Origin: Sphingomonas sp. Leaf343
Lineage (GTDB): Bacteria > Pseudomonadota > Alphaproteobacteria > Sphingomonadales > Sphingomonadaceae
Direction of reading: 5' to 3'
DNA: 64,000 nucleotides
NCBI RefSeq assembly: GCF_001423765.1
Contig: NZ_LMPG01000015.1
Span: 124,001-188,000, forward strand
Part shown: positions 35,621 through 43,614 of the stretch, piece after piece
Numbering within the stretch: position 1 is the stretch's first letter
How the letters are laid out: every line of letters begins with the position of its first letter
The notes under the pieces: generated by a model
Seen by the model: only the letters and a program-made list of their open reading frames with translations
Database searches by the model: none
Told to the model about the DNA's origin: nothing
Made by a program: the position numbers and the translations under genes

Positions 35621-35678
35621 GGCGGGGTCGGGTACTCCCTGCGGCTGCCGCCCGCAACGATGACGATAAGGAATACGC

Positions 35679-36404
35679 ATGTCCTGGACCGACGAGCGGA
35701 TCGATACGCTCAAGACGATGTGGGAGGCCGGCCAGACCGCCAGCCAGATCGCCGAGGCGCTGGGGCAGGGCGTCAGCCGCAATGCCGTGATCGGCAAGGC
35801 GCACCGGCTGGGGCTTCAGGCGCGCCCGTCGCCGGTCAAGTCGAACGACTCGGCGACGGTGGCCGCGGCCGCTGCGCCGGCGGTTCCGATAGCTGCCCCC
35901 GCTGCGCCGCCACCGCCGCCACCACGACCCGCCGTGGTCGCGGCCCCGCCGCCACCGCCCGCTCCGGTGGTCGCGGCACCCGCGCCTGATGTCGATGACG
36001 AGGATGCGGTCGAGGACGCGGTCGAAGAGGCTGCACCCGTCGCCGCCGTACCGCCCGCACCGCCGCAGCCGATCATGCGGTCGGTCGGCCCCGGCGGCTT
36101 CCTGCGGCAGGCCCCCGGCGAGCAGCAGCCCCCGATCGCCCCCGCGCCGCCGCGCCGACTGGTTCCGGCCAAGCCGTCGGCGGAGATCGCGGGCAAGACC
36201 AGCCTGCTCGATCTGAACGATCGCATCTGCAAATGGCCGCTCGGCCATCCGGGCGAGCCGGACTTCCACTTCTGCGGCGAGAAGGTGAACCCCGGCTTCC
36301 CGTACTGCGTCGATCATTGCGGCCACGCCTATCAGGCGCAGCTTCCCCGCCGCGATCGTCGTCCTCCGCCGCCGCTCCCGTTCGGCGGCCCGCGCGTTCG
36401 GTGA
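35679..36404 (+). CDS. gcrA: Cell-cycle regulator GcrA
   Basis: GcrA is an alphaproteobacterial regulator that binds sigma-70 and stimulates transcription at promoters carrying CcrM-methylated GANTC sites. The 241-residue protein has the N-terminal DNA-binding helix-turn-helix (MSWTDERIDTLKTMWEAGQT, SQIAEALGQGVSRNAVIGKAHRLGL). A long Ala/Pro-rich linker (about 55-165) follows, then the C-terminal sigma-interacting domain (CKWPLGHPGEPDFHFCGEKVNPGFPYCVDHC) with paired cysteines. The linker is longer than in Caulobacter GcrA. The gene is followed by a perfect hairpin with a UUCG loop. Confidence 0.96.
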   Translation: MSWTDERIDTLKTMWEAGQTASQIAEALGQGVSRNAVIGKAHRLGLQARPSPVKSNDSATVAAAAAPAVPIAAPAAPPPPPPRPAVVAAPPPPPAPVVAAPAPDVDDEDAVEDAVEEAAPVAAVPPAPPQPIMRSVGPGGFLRQAPGEQQPPIAPAPPRRLVPAKPSAEIAGKTSLLDLNDRICKWPLGHPGEPDFHFCGEKVNPGFPYCVDHCGHAYQAQLPRRDRRPPPPLPFGGPRVR

Positions 36405-36410
36405 CCGCCA

Positions 36411-36432
36411 CCCCCTCCCTTCGGGGAGGGGG
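36411..36432. terminator. Perfect 9-bp hairpin with UUCG tetraloop after gcrA
   Basis: CCCCCTCCC (36411-36419) pairs with GGGAGGGGG (36424-36432) around TTCG, an exceptionally stable fold. It starts 7 bases after the gcrA stop. No U-tract follows, so it may act as a transcript end with Rho or as a 3' stabiliser. Confidence 0.6.
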
Positions 36433-36510
36433 CGTCCCGCTTCGGCACGCACAGGATGCTTGCCAGCACTTAACCGATATGAAACCCGGTCGGTCTAGCA
36501 TGGGACGAGA

Positions 36511-36915
36511 ATGAGCGATCAGCCACCCTCCGACGACGGCAAGACCACAGAGGGCTCGACGAGTCGTCGGGCGCTCATGCTCGGGGCGGTGGGGGCGAGC
36601 GCGGTGGTGTCGATCCGTCCGGCTCTGGCGCAGACCGCCGGCTCGGTCCTGAACTGCGAGATCGCGGTGCCGGAACGGTCGCGCGCGGGCAACTGGATCA
36701 CCGCGGACGGCAAGACCGTCGCCGCCGGCACCAAGGGCGCGTTTCCGCCCGCTAGCCGCGCGTACAAGGGCGAAGAAGTGAAGCGTGCGCTGAACGGCAA
36801 CACGCTGCCCGGCACCGATTACGACCGCAGCCGCGCCTATGTGAACTATATCCGCCGCCTGCAACGCGGGCAGGGCGGGTTCACATGCTTCGCCTCGTTG
36901 CAGATGCCGCGTTGA
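36511..36915 (+). CDS. Tat-signal protein of the HprK-related-A/PqqD operon
   Basis: This 134-residue protein has a polar N-terminus, then a twin-arginine motif (TSRRALMLGAV) and a hydrophobic run ending RPALAQTAG, so it is probably exported folded. The mature part is rich in Tyr, Arg and Gly (TDYDRSRAYVNYIRRLQRGQGG). It has two cysteines (LNCEIA and FTCFAS) that may pair. I recognise no enzyme fold. It is 4 bases upstream of the PqqD-like gene and the first gene of the operon, so it is the natural candidate for the substrate handled by the PqqD, kinase and nucleotidyltransferase proteins. That role is inferred, and cytosolic modification followed by Tat export is one model. Confidence 0.7.
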   Translation: MSDQPPSDDGKTTEGSTSRRALMLGAVGASAVVSIRPALAQTAGSVLNCEIAVPERSRAGNWITADGKTVAAGTKGAFPPASRAYKGEEVKRALNGNTLPGTDYDRSRAYVNYIRRLQRGQGGFTCFASLQMPR

Positions 36916-36919
36916 TTCC

Positions 36920-37180
36920 ATGCGCCTGCGCGCCGAGCGTGCCACCGTGTCCGTACCGCTCGACGCGTTCGTGGCGGTCCTTCACCGCCCGTCCGGCGCG
37001 ACCCACCTGCTGACCGAGCCCGCGCCGCAGATCCTGGCGGCGCTGGGCGACGAGGCGATGACGCTGGACGCCCTGTTGGCGCGGCTGGCCGCCGGCTTTG
37101 ATCTGGGCAGCCGCGCACGGGAAGCACTGTATGCACGCGTGGCGGAGCTGGTCGATATCGGCTTGGTCGTCCCGGCATGA
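36920..37180 (+). CDS. PqqD-like peptide chaperone of the HPr-rel-A system
   Basis: This 86-residue winged-helix protein belongs to the PqqD-like group named HPr-rel-A system PqqD family peptide chaperone. PqqD proteins (RiPP recognition elements) bind leader peptides and hand them to modifying enzymes. The pattern is visible as a beta-hairpin with a conserved His (AVLHRPSGATHLLTEPAPQIL) and a helical second half (MTLDALLARLAAGF, VAELVDIGLVVPA). The stop overlaps the kinase start by 4 bases (ATGA). It implies that the operon acts on a peptide or protein bearing a recognisable leader. Confidence 0.82.
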   Translation: MRLRAERATVSVPLDAFVAVLHRPSGATHLLTEPAPQILAALGDEAMTLDALLARLAAGFDLGSRAREALYARVAELVDIGLVVPA

Positions 37181-38022
37181 GACATTCGATCCGGCTCCGG
37201 ATCGGCCCGGCTGGGTTCCGTATCGGCTCGGACTGGGCTGCGCCGGTCGCGGCGCTCGCCGACTTGTACCGTGACTATCCGGTCCCGGAAGTGCCGGATT
37301 TCACCGTTCGGCTGGAGGCGACACGCCCGTGGCGGCGCTGGCTGCGACCGTCGGTGCGGATCGGCGGCGACTATATGCTGCCGGAGGCCGCGCCGCTGCC
37401 GCTGGCGCACGGGCTGCTCGCCGCCGAGATGGGCATGAACCTGCAACTCGCGCTCGGCTGGCGGCGGCATCTGCTGCTGCACGCATCGGGGGTCGAGCGA
37501 AACGGCTGCGCGTTGTTGATGAGCGGCGAGTCCGGCGCGGGCAAGTCGACGCTGTCGGCGCTGCTGATGAGCCGCGGCTGGCGGTTGATGGGCGACGAGT
37601 TCGCGCTGATCGAACCCGCGACGGGCATGGCGCACGCCTTTCCGCGGCTCGTCAGCCTGAAGGGCGGCGCGATCGACGCCGTGGCGGGCGACCGCTGGGG
37701 GCCGTTGCTGCCCGGTACGCCGAAGGGTGACATCCGCCACCTCGTTCCCGACGCCCGTGCGGTGGCGGCGATGGACGAACCCGCGCGCCCGGCGCTGCTG
37801 CTGTTTCCCCGTTACGGCGAGACGCGGGCGGTGCGGGACGTGCCGGCGAGCGAGGCGTTCGTGCGGCTGACGCAAGCATCCACCAACTATACGCTGCTGG
37901 GGGAGGCGGGGTTCACGGCGCTGACCCGGCTTGTGACGGAGGTGCCCGCGCTGGCGATCGACTATCCTGACAGCGCGACGGCGCTGGCGATGGTCGAGGA
38001 GTTTTGGCCGGGGGGGCTGTAG
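37177..38022 (+). CDS. HprK-related kinase A
   Basis: The 281-residue protein resembles the HPr Ser-kinase/phosphorylase C-terminal domain and matches the group called HprK-related kinase A. Visible features are a Walker A loop GESGAGKST (117-125), the preceding LLHASGVERNG segment, the acidic pair in WRLMGDEFALI (about residues 135-144) and an HprK-like late segment PLLPGTPKGDIRHL. The N-terminal 80 residues are unrelated to HprK. Similar kinases phosphorylate a C-terminal Ser in some lasso peptides. HPr itself is an unlikely target, since the gene sits between pqqD-like and nucleotidyltransferase genes rather than near ptsH. Confidence 0.85.
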   Translation: MRHSIRLRIGPAGFRIGSDWAAPVAALADLYRDYPVPEVPDFTVRLEATRPWRRWLRPSVRIGGDYMLPEAAPLPLAHGLLAAEMGMNLQLALGWRRHLLLHASGVERNGCALLMSGESGAGKSTLSALLMSRGWRLMGDEFALIEPATGMAHAFPRLVSLKGGAIDAVAGDRWGPLLPGTPKGDIRHLVPDARAVAAMDEPARPALLLFPRYGETRAVRDVPASEAFVRLTQASTNYTLLGEAGFTALTRLVTEVPALAIDYPDSATALAMVEEFWPGGL

Positions 38023-38024
38023 CC

Positions 38025-39026
38025 ATGGGAGCCGTAGGCGTGTCCGACGCAATGCTGCTGGTCCGGGCGCTGCGCGAACCCTTGTCGGTGCTGGTGCTGG
38101 ACGCCGCCGGCTGGACCGCACTGCTGACGATGGCGCGGGCGGAGCAACTGGCGGGAACGCTGGCGCACCGGCTGCACGGGCTGGAGGTGCCGCCGTCGGT
38201 CGCCGCGATCCTCGCCGATGCGCGCCACATCGCGGATCATGCCCGTCGCACGGCGTTGTGGGAGGCGACGGTCGTCGCACGCGTCCTCGCGCCGCTGGAC
38301 GTGCCGGTGGTGCTGTTGAAGGGCACCGCCTATGCGGCGGCCGGATTGGCGGCGGGGCAGGGCCGATCGATCGGCGATTGCGACATCCTCGTGCCCTTCG
38401 CGACGCTGGATGCGGTGGAGGCGGCGCTGATCGCGGCGGGATGGGAATGGGTGAAGCCCGATCCCTATGACGATGCCTATTATCGCCGCTGGATGCATGA
38501 GCTGCCGCCGTTGATCCACCGGGAGCGCGACCGGATGATCGACGTGCACCACACGATCCTGCCACTGACCGCGCGACCGAAGCCCGACGCGGCGGCGCTG
38601 ATCGCGGATGCCGTGCCGCTCGGCAACGGACTGTCGGTGCTGTCGCCGGCGGACATGATCGTCCACGCCGCCGCGCATCTGTTCGCGGATGGCGATCTGG
38701 CGGGGGGACTCCGCAACCTTTGGGACATCCGCTGCCTGATCGGGGAGTTCGGCACGGACGGGGTGGCCGATCGCGCCGCGCATCATGGCCTGACCGTACC
38801 CGTCGCAAGAGCGATCCGGCTGGCGGAGTCGCTGTTCGGCATTGGCCCCGCGATCGACCGCCTTTATCGCCGCCGCCTGCTCGCGCGCGACGGCTGGGGG
38901 CGGGCGATCCGGCCGGCGACGCGGCTGGGCTTCTACGTCCGCTCGCACTGGCTGCGGATGCCGCCGGCGATGCTCGCGCGGCATCTCTGGATCAAATGGC
39001 GGAAAGTCGCTCCAGCGCAGGCATGA
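38025..39026 (+). CDS. Nucleotidyltransferase-family protein (NTP_transf_5 type)
   Basis: The 333-residue protein belongs to the minimal nucleotidyltransferase group found next to PqqD and HprK-like genes. It has the active-site motif VVLLKGTAYAAAG followed by GRSIGDCDILVPF, with metal aspartates D118 and D120. A long helical domain follows, with the conserved MIDVHHTI and HAAAHLFADGD segments. Relatives in lasso-peptide clusters add phosphate or nucleotide groups. The start at 38025 is 2 bases after the kinase stop (an internal ATG at 38049 is possible). The 3' end overlaps the convergent gph gene by 35 bases. Confidence 0.8.
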   Translation: MGAVGVSDAMLLVRALREPLSVLVLDAAGWTALLTMARAEQLAGTLAHRLHGLEVPPSVAAILADARHIADHARRTALWEATVVARVLAPLDVPVVLLKGTAYAAAGLAAGQGRSIGDCDILVPFATLDAVEAALIAAGWEWVKPDPYDDAYYRRWMHELPPLIHRERDRMIDVHHTILPLTARPKPDAAALIADAVPLGNGLSVLSPADMIVHAAAHLFADGDLAGGLRNLWDIRCLIGEFGTDGVADRAAHHGLTVPVARAIRLAESLFGIGPAIDRLYRRRLLARDGWGRAIRPATRLGFYVRSHWLRMPPAMLARHLWIKWRKVAPAQA

Positions 39027-39675
39027 GTTCGCCATAGCCGTCGATCGTCGCATCTGCGCCGAGTTCACCGACCGGACGGTCGAGGAAGCCGAAGCTGCAC
39101 GCGATGACCGGCACGTGAGCCGCCTGCGCCGCCTTCACGTCATAGATCGAATCGCCGACGAACGCCGGACGCTGGCCGCCGCAGCGCGCGATCATCTCGA
39201 TGATCGGATCGGGCTTGGGCTTGCCGCGTCCCGGCCCCAGCGTGTCGCCGCCGATCAGGCAGGCGAAGCGCGCGGTCAGGCCGAGTTCGTCGAGGATGCG
39301 CCTGGCGTAATGTTCCAGCTTGTTGGTCACGACGGCCAGCGTCACGCCGCGCGCCGCGAGGGCGTCCAGCGCATCGAGCGCACCCGGGTAGGGTTGCGTC
39401 AGCACGACCATGTTCGCTTCGTAATAGTCGAGCAGGCGGCGGTGCAGCACGTCGAGCTCCGCATCGGTGCAGCCGCCGGTCGCCGCCATGCCCTGCGCCA
39501 GCATGTGCCGCGCGCCGCCGCCGATCATCGGCGTCACCCGATCGACGGTCAGCGTCGGTCGGCCGGCACTCTCCAGCGCGTGGTTCACGGCGGCGGCGAG
39601 ATCGCCCGACGTGTCGAGCAACGTGCCGTCCATGTCGAAGCCGACGAGGTCGAAGAAGGATGAAGTGTTGTCCAT
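38992..39675 (-). CDS. gph: Phosphoglycolate phosphatase-like HAD hydrolase
   Basis: Gph removes 2-phosphoglycolate arising from DNA 3'-end repair or oxygenase activity. The 227-residue HAD protein shows motif I DMDGTLLDT, motif II VVTNK, motif III lysine in KPKPDP and motif IV VGDSIYD. A helical cap lies between motifs I and II (about 22-95). The start ATG at 39675 gives MDNTSSFFDLVGFDMDG; the long upstream frame is shadow. It is divergent from glmU (61 bases apart) and overlaps the convergent nucleotidyltransferase gene at its 3' end. Other small phosphomonoester substrates are possible. Confidence 0.88.
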   Translation of the reverse strand: MDNTSSFFDLVGFDMDGTLLDTSGDLAAAVNHALESAGRPTLTVDRVTPMIGGGARHMLAQGMAATGGCTDAELDVLHRRLLDYYEANMVVLTQPYPGALDALDALAARGVTLAVVTNKLEHYARRILDELGLTARFACLIGGDTLGPGRGKPKPDPIIEMIARCGGQRPAFVGDSIYDVKAAQAAHVPVIACSFGFLDRPVGELGADATIDGYGELMPALERLSAI

Positions 39676-39736
39676 GTTCGGCCGCAAGACGGCACTGCTA
39701 TGGAATTGGCAAGATGTTCGTGGCACCGGACGCGGC

Positions 39737-41113
39737 ATGAGCCATCCCGACAAGACTCCGCTCCCCAAGCCTTTGGCCGTCATCGTCCTCGCCGCCGGCA
39801 AGGGCACGCGGATGAAGTCCGACCTGCACAAGGTGCTGCACCCGGTCGCCGGCCGGCCGATGCTGCTGCACCTGCTCGCCAGCCTCGAAGGGGCGGGGGC
39901 CAGCCGCCGCGTCGTGGTCGTCGGTGCGTCGGGCGAGCAGGTGAAGGCGGCGGTCGCGGGCAGCGGCGTCGATATCGCGTGGCAGCACGAGCAGCTCGGC
40001 ACCGCGCATGCCGCGTTGCAGGCGAAGGCGGCGCTGGCGGATTTCGACGGCATCGCGATCGTCTGCTTCGGCGATACACCGCTGCTGTCGACCGACACCG
40101 TCGCACGCCTCGCGGCGCGGCTGGAGGCGGACGATACGCCGATGGTCGCGGTGCTGGGTTTCCGTCCCGCCGATGCCGCGGCGTACGGGCGCGTGATCGC
40201 CGATGCGGACGGCACGATCCGCAAGATGGTCGAATACAAGGACGCCTCCTTCGAAGAGCGCGCGGTCGACCTGTGCAATTCGGGCGTCACCGCGGTCCGC
40301 ACCGCCGATCTGTGGCGGCTGCTGGAGTCGGTCGGCAACGACAATGCGGCGGGCGAATATTACCTGCCCGACATCGTCATGCTCGCGATCGCCGAGGGTG
40401 CGCGGGCGGTGGCGATCGAGACGGGCGCGGACGAAGTGGCGGGGATCAACAGCCGCGCCGAACTGGCCGTCGTGGAGGCCGGCTGGCAGGCGCTGCGCCG
40501 CCAGCGCGCAATGGCGGAGGGGGCGTCGCTGGTCGCGCCGGAAACCGTCTGGTTCTCGCACGACACGGTCATCGGCCGCGACGTGACGATCGAGCCCAAC
40601 GTCGTGTTTGGTCCCGGCGTCTCGATCGCGGACGGTGCGGTCATCCACGCGTTCAGCCATCTGGAGGGCGCGACGGTCGGCCCGAAGGCCGATGTCGGCC
40701 CCTATGCGCGCCTGCGTCCAGGGGCGGTGCTGGGCGCCAAGTCCCGGGTGGGCAATTTCGTCGAGGTGAAGAAGGCGACGCTGGGCGAGGGGGCGAAGGC
40801 TAACCACCTGACCTATCTGGGCGATGCGGACGTGGGCGCGGGCGTCAACATCGGCGCGGGCACGATCACCTGCAATTACGACGGCTTCTTCAAGTATCGC
40901 ACGACGATCGGCGCGGGGGCGTTCATCGGCTCCAACTCCGCGCTGGTCGCGCCGGTCTCGATCGGTCCGGGCGCGATCGTCGCGGCGGGATCGGTGGTGA
41001 CGAAGGATGTCGCCGCCGACGCGCTGGCGCTGGTTCGGCCGGCGCAGGTCGAGAAGACGGGCTGGGCGGCGCAGTTCCGGGCGCTGATGGCGGCGCGGAA
41101 GGTTGGCAAGTGA
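39737..41113 (+). CDS. glmU: Bifunctional UDP-GlcNAc pyrophosphorylase / GlcN-1-P acetyltransferase
   Basis: GlmU acetylates glucosamine-1-phosphate and couples it to UTP, giving UDP-GlcNAc for peptidoglycan and lipid A. The 458-residue protein has the N-terminal uridylyltransferase domain (LAAGKGTRMKSDLHKVLH, QLGTAHA, FGDTPL, NSGV). A C-terminal left-handed beta-helix follows with hexapeptide repeats and the acetyl-CoA site (KKATLGEGAKANHLTYLGDA, GAGTITCNYDG). The ATG at 39737 (MSHPDK) matches the family; upstream in-frame ATGs cross into gph. glmS, the first enzyme of the pathway, follows after an inserted toxin-antitoxin pair. Confidence 0.98.
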   Translation: MSHPDKTPLPKPLAVIVLAAGKGTRMKSDLHKVLHPVAGRPMLLHLLASLEGAGASRRVVVVGASGEQVKAAVAGSGVDIAWQHEQLGTAHAALQAKAALADFDGIAIVCFGDTPLLSTDTVARLAARLEADDTPMVAVLGFRPADAAAYGRVIADADGTIRKMVEYKDASFEERAVDLCNSGVTAVRTADLWRLLESVGNDNAAGEYYLPDIVMLAIAEGARAVAIETGADEVAGINSRAELAVVEAGWQALRRQRAMAEGASLVAPETVWFSHDTVIGRDVTIEPNVVFGPGVSIADGAVIHAFSHLEGATVGPKADVGPYARLRPGAVLGAKSRVGNFVEVKKATLGEGAKANHLTYLGDADVGAGVNIGAGTITCNYDGFFKYRTTIGAGAFIGSNSALVAPVSIGPGAIVAAGSVVTKDVAADALALVRPAQVEKTGWAAQFRALMAARKVGK

Positions 41114-41138
41114 TATCGCTGCGTGATATCTTGCCGGT

Positions 41139-41372
41139 ATGAGGACCTTGGTCACCATACCCGACGAAGACATCGCTGCGCTGGATGAGCTTGCGCAGCG
41201 CAACGGACGCTCGCGCGCGGCGGAATTGCGCGTTGCCGTATCCCAGCACCTGCGTGATCGAAGCAATAACGACTGGATCTCGCGCGGAGCAGGATACTGG
41301 AAGCACCGCCAAGACGTTGGCGATGCGGTCGAGTATCAGCGCGCGATGCGCGAAGACCGCGACGGTTTCTGA
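41139..41372 (+). CDS. Ribbon-helix-helix antitoxin (VapB-like)
   Basis: The 77-residue protein begins with a ribbon-helix-helix pattern, strand RTLVTIPDED followed by helices IAALDELAQRNG and RAAELRVAVSQHL. Its C-terminal half is polar and aromatic (SRGAGYWKHRQDVGDAVEYQRAMREDRDGF), the type of tail that wraps and inhibits a PIN toxin. It lies 25 bases after glmU and 6 bases before the PIN-domain gene, which fits a type II module. It probably represses its own promoter, which would have to lie in the short gap after glmU or inside the glmU end. Confidence 0.82.
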   Translation: MRTLVTIPDEDIAALDELAQRNGRSRAAELRVAVSQHLRDRSNNDWISRGAGYWKHRQDVGDAVEYQRAMREDRDGF

Positions 41373-41378
41373 TCCGAC

Positions 41379-41741
41379 GTGGAGCCGTTCTTCGATACCA
41401 ATATCCTGATCGACTGGCTCGTCGATCGTCCGCCGGCAGTAGCCGAATTGCAACGCTACGGCCGGCATCGCATCAGTCGTGTCGTCTGGACGGAGATTCT
41501 GGCGGGGGAGCCGCCCCAGCAGCGACCGACCGTCGCCCGCCTGCTGTCTCCGTTCGAGGTGGTCGAGATCGATGCCCACGTAGCCGCCGCAGCGGCAGCG
41601 ATTCGTCACGAAACGCGGATGAAGTTGCTGGACGCGTACATCCTGGCAACAGCACGCGTGAACGGTGCGATGCTCGTCACCCGCAACACCAAGGACTTTC
41701 CCGCGGACATGCCCGGCATCCGCATTCCCTATTTCTTCTAG
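41379..41741 (+). CDS. vapC: PIN-domain ribonuclease toxin (VapC-like)
   Basis: VapC toxins are metal-dependent RNases that cleave tRNA or rRNA when free of antitoxin. The 120-residue protein has the PIN acidic residues in place: D6 (FFDTNILID), E39 (WTEIL), D85 (LLDAYILATA) and D106 with N103 (TRNTKDF). It starts with a GTG at 41379, 6 bases after the antitoxin stop, and ends 15 bases before glmS. The catalytic set is complete, so it is probably active. Confidence 0.85.
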   Translation: MEPFFDTNILIDWLVDRPPAVAELQRYGRHRISRVVWTEILAGEPPQQRPTVARLLSPFEVVEIDAHVAAAAAAIRHETRMKLLDAYILATARVNGAMLVTRNTKDFPADMPGIRIPYFF

Positions 41742-41756
41742 ACAAAGAGACATTCC

Positions 41757-43580
41757 ATGTGCGGCATCGTCGGCATCCTGAGTAACGAAGACGTCGCGGA
41801 GCGGCTGCTCGACGGCCTGAGACGGCTGGAATATCGCGGCTACGACTCGGCGGGTATCGCAACCGATCATGACGGCCGGATCGAGCGGCGGCGGGCGTCG
41901 GGCAAGCTCATGAACCTTGCCAAGGAACTCGCGGCCGATCCGCTGCCGGGGCGGACCGGCATCGCGCATACGCGCTGGGCGACGCATGGCGGCCCGACGA
42001 CGAACAACGCGCACCCGCACGCGACCGACGAGGTCGCGGTCGTTCACAACGGCATCATCGAGAACTTCAAATCCCTTCGCGACGAACTGATCGCGCGCGG
42101 CCGGGTGTTCACCAGCGAGACGGACACAGAGGTCGTCGCCCATCTGGTCAGCGAGCAGGTGGAAGCTGGTCTGGAGCCGGTCGGGGCGGTGCGTACCGTG
42201 CTGCCGCGCCTGCACGGTGCATTCGCGCTCGCGATCCTGTTCCGGCGGCATCCCGACCTGCTGATCGGCGCGCGCCTCGGGTCGCCGCTGGTCGTCGGGC
42301 ACGGTGACGGCGAAACGTATCTCGGCTCGGATGCGCTGGCGCTCGCCCCGCTGACGCAGCGGATCGCGTATCTGGAGGAAGGCGACTGGGTCGTCTGCAC
42401 CCGCGACGGCGCTCAGGTCTACGACCAGCAGAACAACCCGGTGGAGCGGCCGGTTACGATATCGGGCGTCACGGGCGAACTGGTGTCGAAGGGCAATCAC
42501 CGGCATTACATGCTGAAGGAGATCTACGAGCAGCCGATCGTGGTCGCGCAGACGCTGCGTTCCTACCTGCAACGCCTCGACGAGAAGGTGACGCTGCCGA
42601 TCCCGGAGGGCGACCTGTCGGCGATCAAGCGCGTGACGATCGTCGCGTGCGGCACCAGCTTCTATGCGGGCATGGTCGCGCGCTACTGGTTCGAGCAGTT
42701 CGCGCGCGTGCCCGTCGACCTCGATGTCGCATCCGAGTTCCGCTACCGCGCACCGGTGATGGAGCCGGGCGGGCTGGCGCTGTTCATCAGCCAGTCGGGC
42801 GAGACGGCGGATACGCTCGCCGCGCTGCGCCACGCCAAAAAGGAAGGGCAGACGATCGCTGTCGTCTGCAACGTGCCGACCAGCAGCATGGCGCGGGAGG
42901 CGGACCTGTTGCTGCCGACGCACGCCGGACCGGAGATCGGTGTCGCGTCGACCAAGGCGTTCACCTGTCAACTCGCGGTGCTGGCAGCGCTCGCCGCCAA
43001 TCTGGCGCGGGCGAAGGGGCGGCTGTCGCATCTGGAAGAGCGGTCGATCGTGAAGCATCTGGCGGAGGCCCCCGCCGCGATCAACGCCGCGCTGGCCTAT
43101 GACGAGGCGATCGAGGCGATGGCGGGAACGATCGCGAGCGCGCGCGACGTGCTGTATCTGGGCCGCGGCACCGATTACCCGCTGGCGCTGGAAGGTGCGT
43201 TGAAGCTGAAGGAGATCAGCTACATCCACGCCGAGGGTTACGCCGCCGGCGAGATGAAGCACGGCCCGATCGCGCTGATCGACGAGAACGTGCCGGTCAT
43301 CGTCATCGCCCCCTCCGGTCCGTTGTTCGACAAGACAATCAGCAATATGCAGGAGGTGATGGCGCGTGGGGGCAAGGTCGTGCTCATCAGCGATTATGAC
43401 GGTATCCAGGCGGCGGGCGAAGGCTGCGTCGCGACGATCACGATGCCCAAGGTGCACCCGCTGATCGCGCCGATCGTCTATGCCGTGCCCGTGCAGTTGC
43501 TGGCGTATCATGTCGCCGTCATCAAGGGCACGGACGTCGACCAGCCGCGCAATCTGGCGAAGTCGGTGACCGTGGAATAA
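41757..43580 (+). CDS. glmS: Glutamine-fructose-6-phosphate aminotransferase (isomerising)
   Basis: GlmS makes glucosamine-6-phosphate from fructose-6-phosphate and glutamine. The 607-residue enzyme begins MCGIVGIL with the N-terminal nucleophile Cys of the glutaminase domain (about 1-235; HTRWATHG, NNAHPH). Two SIS domains follow (ACGTSFYAGMVARYWFE, SQSGETADTLAALR, STKAF, then DYPLALEGALKLKEISYIHAEGYAAGEMKHGPIALID) with the C-terminal KSVTVE tail. The ATG at 41757 lies 15 bases after the toxin stop. No glmS ribozyme is expected in this phylum and none is seen. Confidence 0.99.
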   Translation: MCGIVGILSNEDVAERLLDGLRRLEYRGYDSAGIATDHDGRIERRRASGKLMNLAKELAADPLPGRTGIAHTRWATHGGPTTNNAHPHATDEVAVVHNGIIENFKSLRDELIARGRVFTSETDTEVVAHLVSEQVEAGLEPVGAVRTVLPRLHGAFALAILFRRHPDLLIGARLGSPLVVGHGDGETYLGSDALALAPLTQRIAYLEEGDWVVCTRDGAQVYDQQNNPVERPVTISGVTGELVSKGNHRHYMLKEIYEQPIVVAQTLRSYLQRLDEKVTLPIPEGDLSAIKRVTIVACGTSFYAGMVARYWFEQFARVPVDLDVASEFRYRAPVMEPGGLALFISQSGETADTLAALRHAKKEGQTIAVVCNVPTSSMAREADLLLPTHAGPEIGVASTKAFTCQLAVLAALAANLARAKGRLSHLEERSIVKHLAEAPAAINAALAYDEAIEAMAGTIASARDVLYLGRGTDYPLALEGALKLKEISYIHAEGYAAGEMKHGPIALIDENVPVIVIAPSGPLFDKTISNMQEVMARGGKVVLISDYDGIQAAGEGCVATITMPKVHPLIAPIVYAVPVQLLAYHVAVIKGTDVDQPRNLAKSVTVE

Positions 43581-43614
43581 CCAAGCTGCTCATAACCGGG
43601 GAGGAGATCACGTC

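Noticed and set aside
41742..41756. glmS ribozyme
   Set aside because: Only 15 bases separate the toxin gene from glmS, far too short, and the ribozyme is restricted to Gram-positive relatives.
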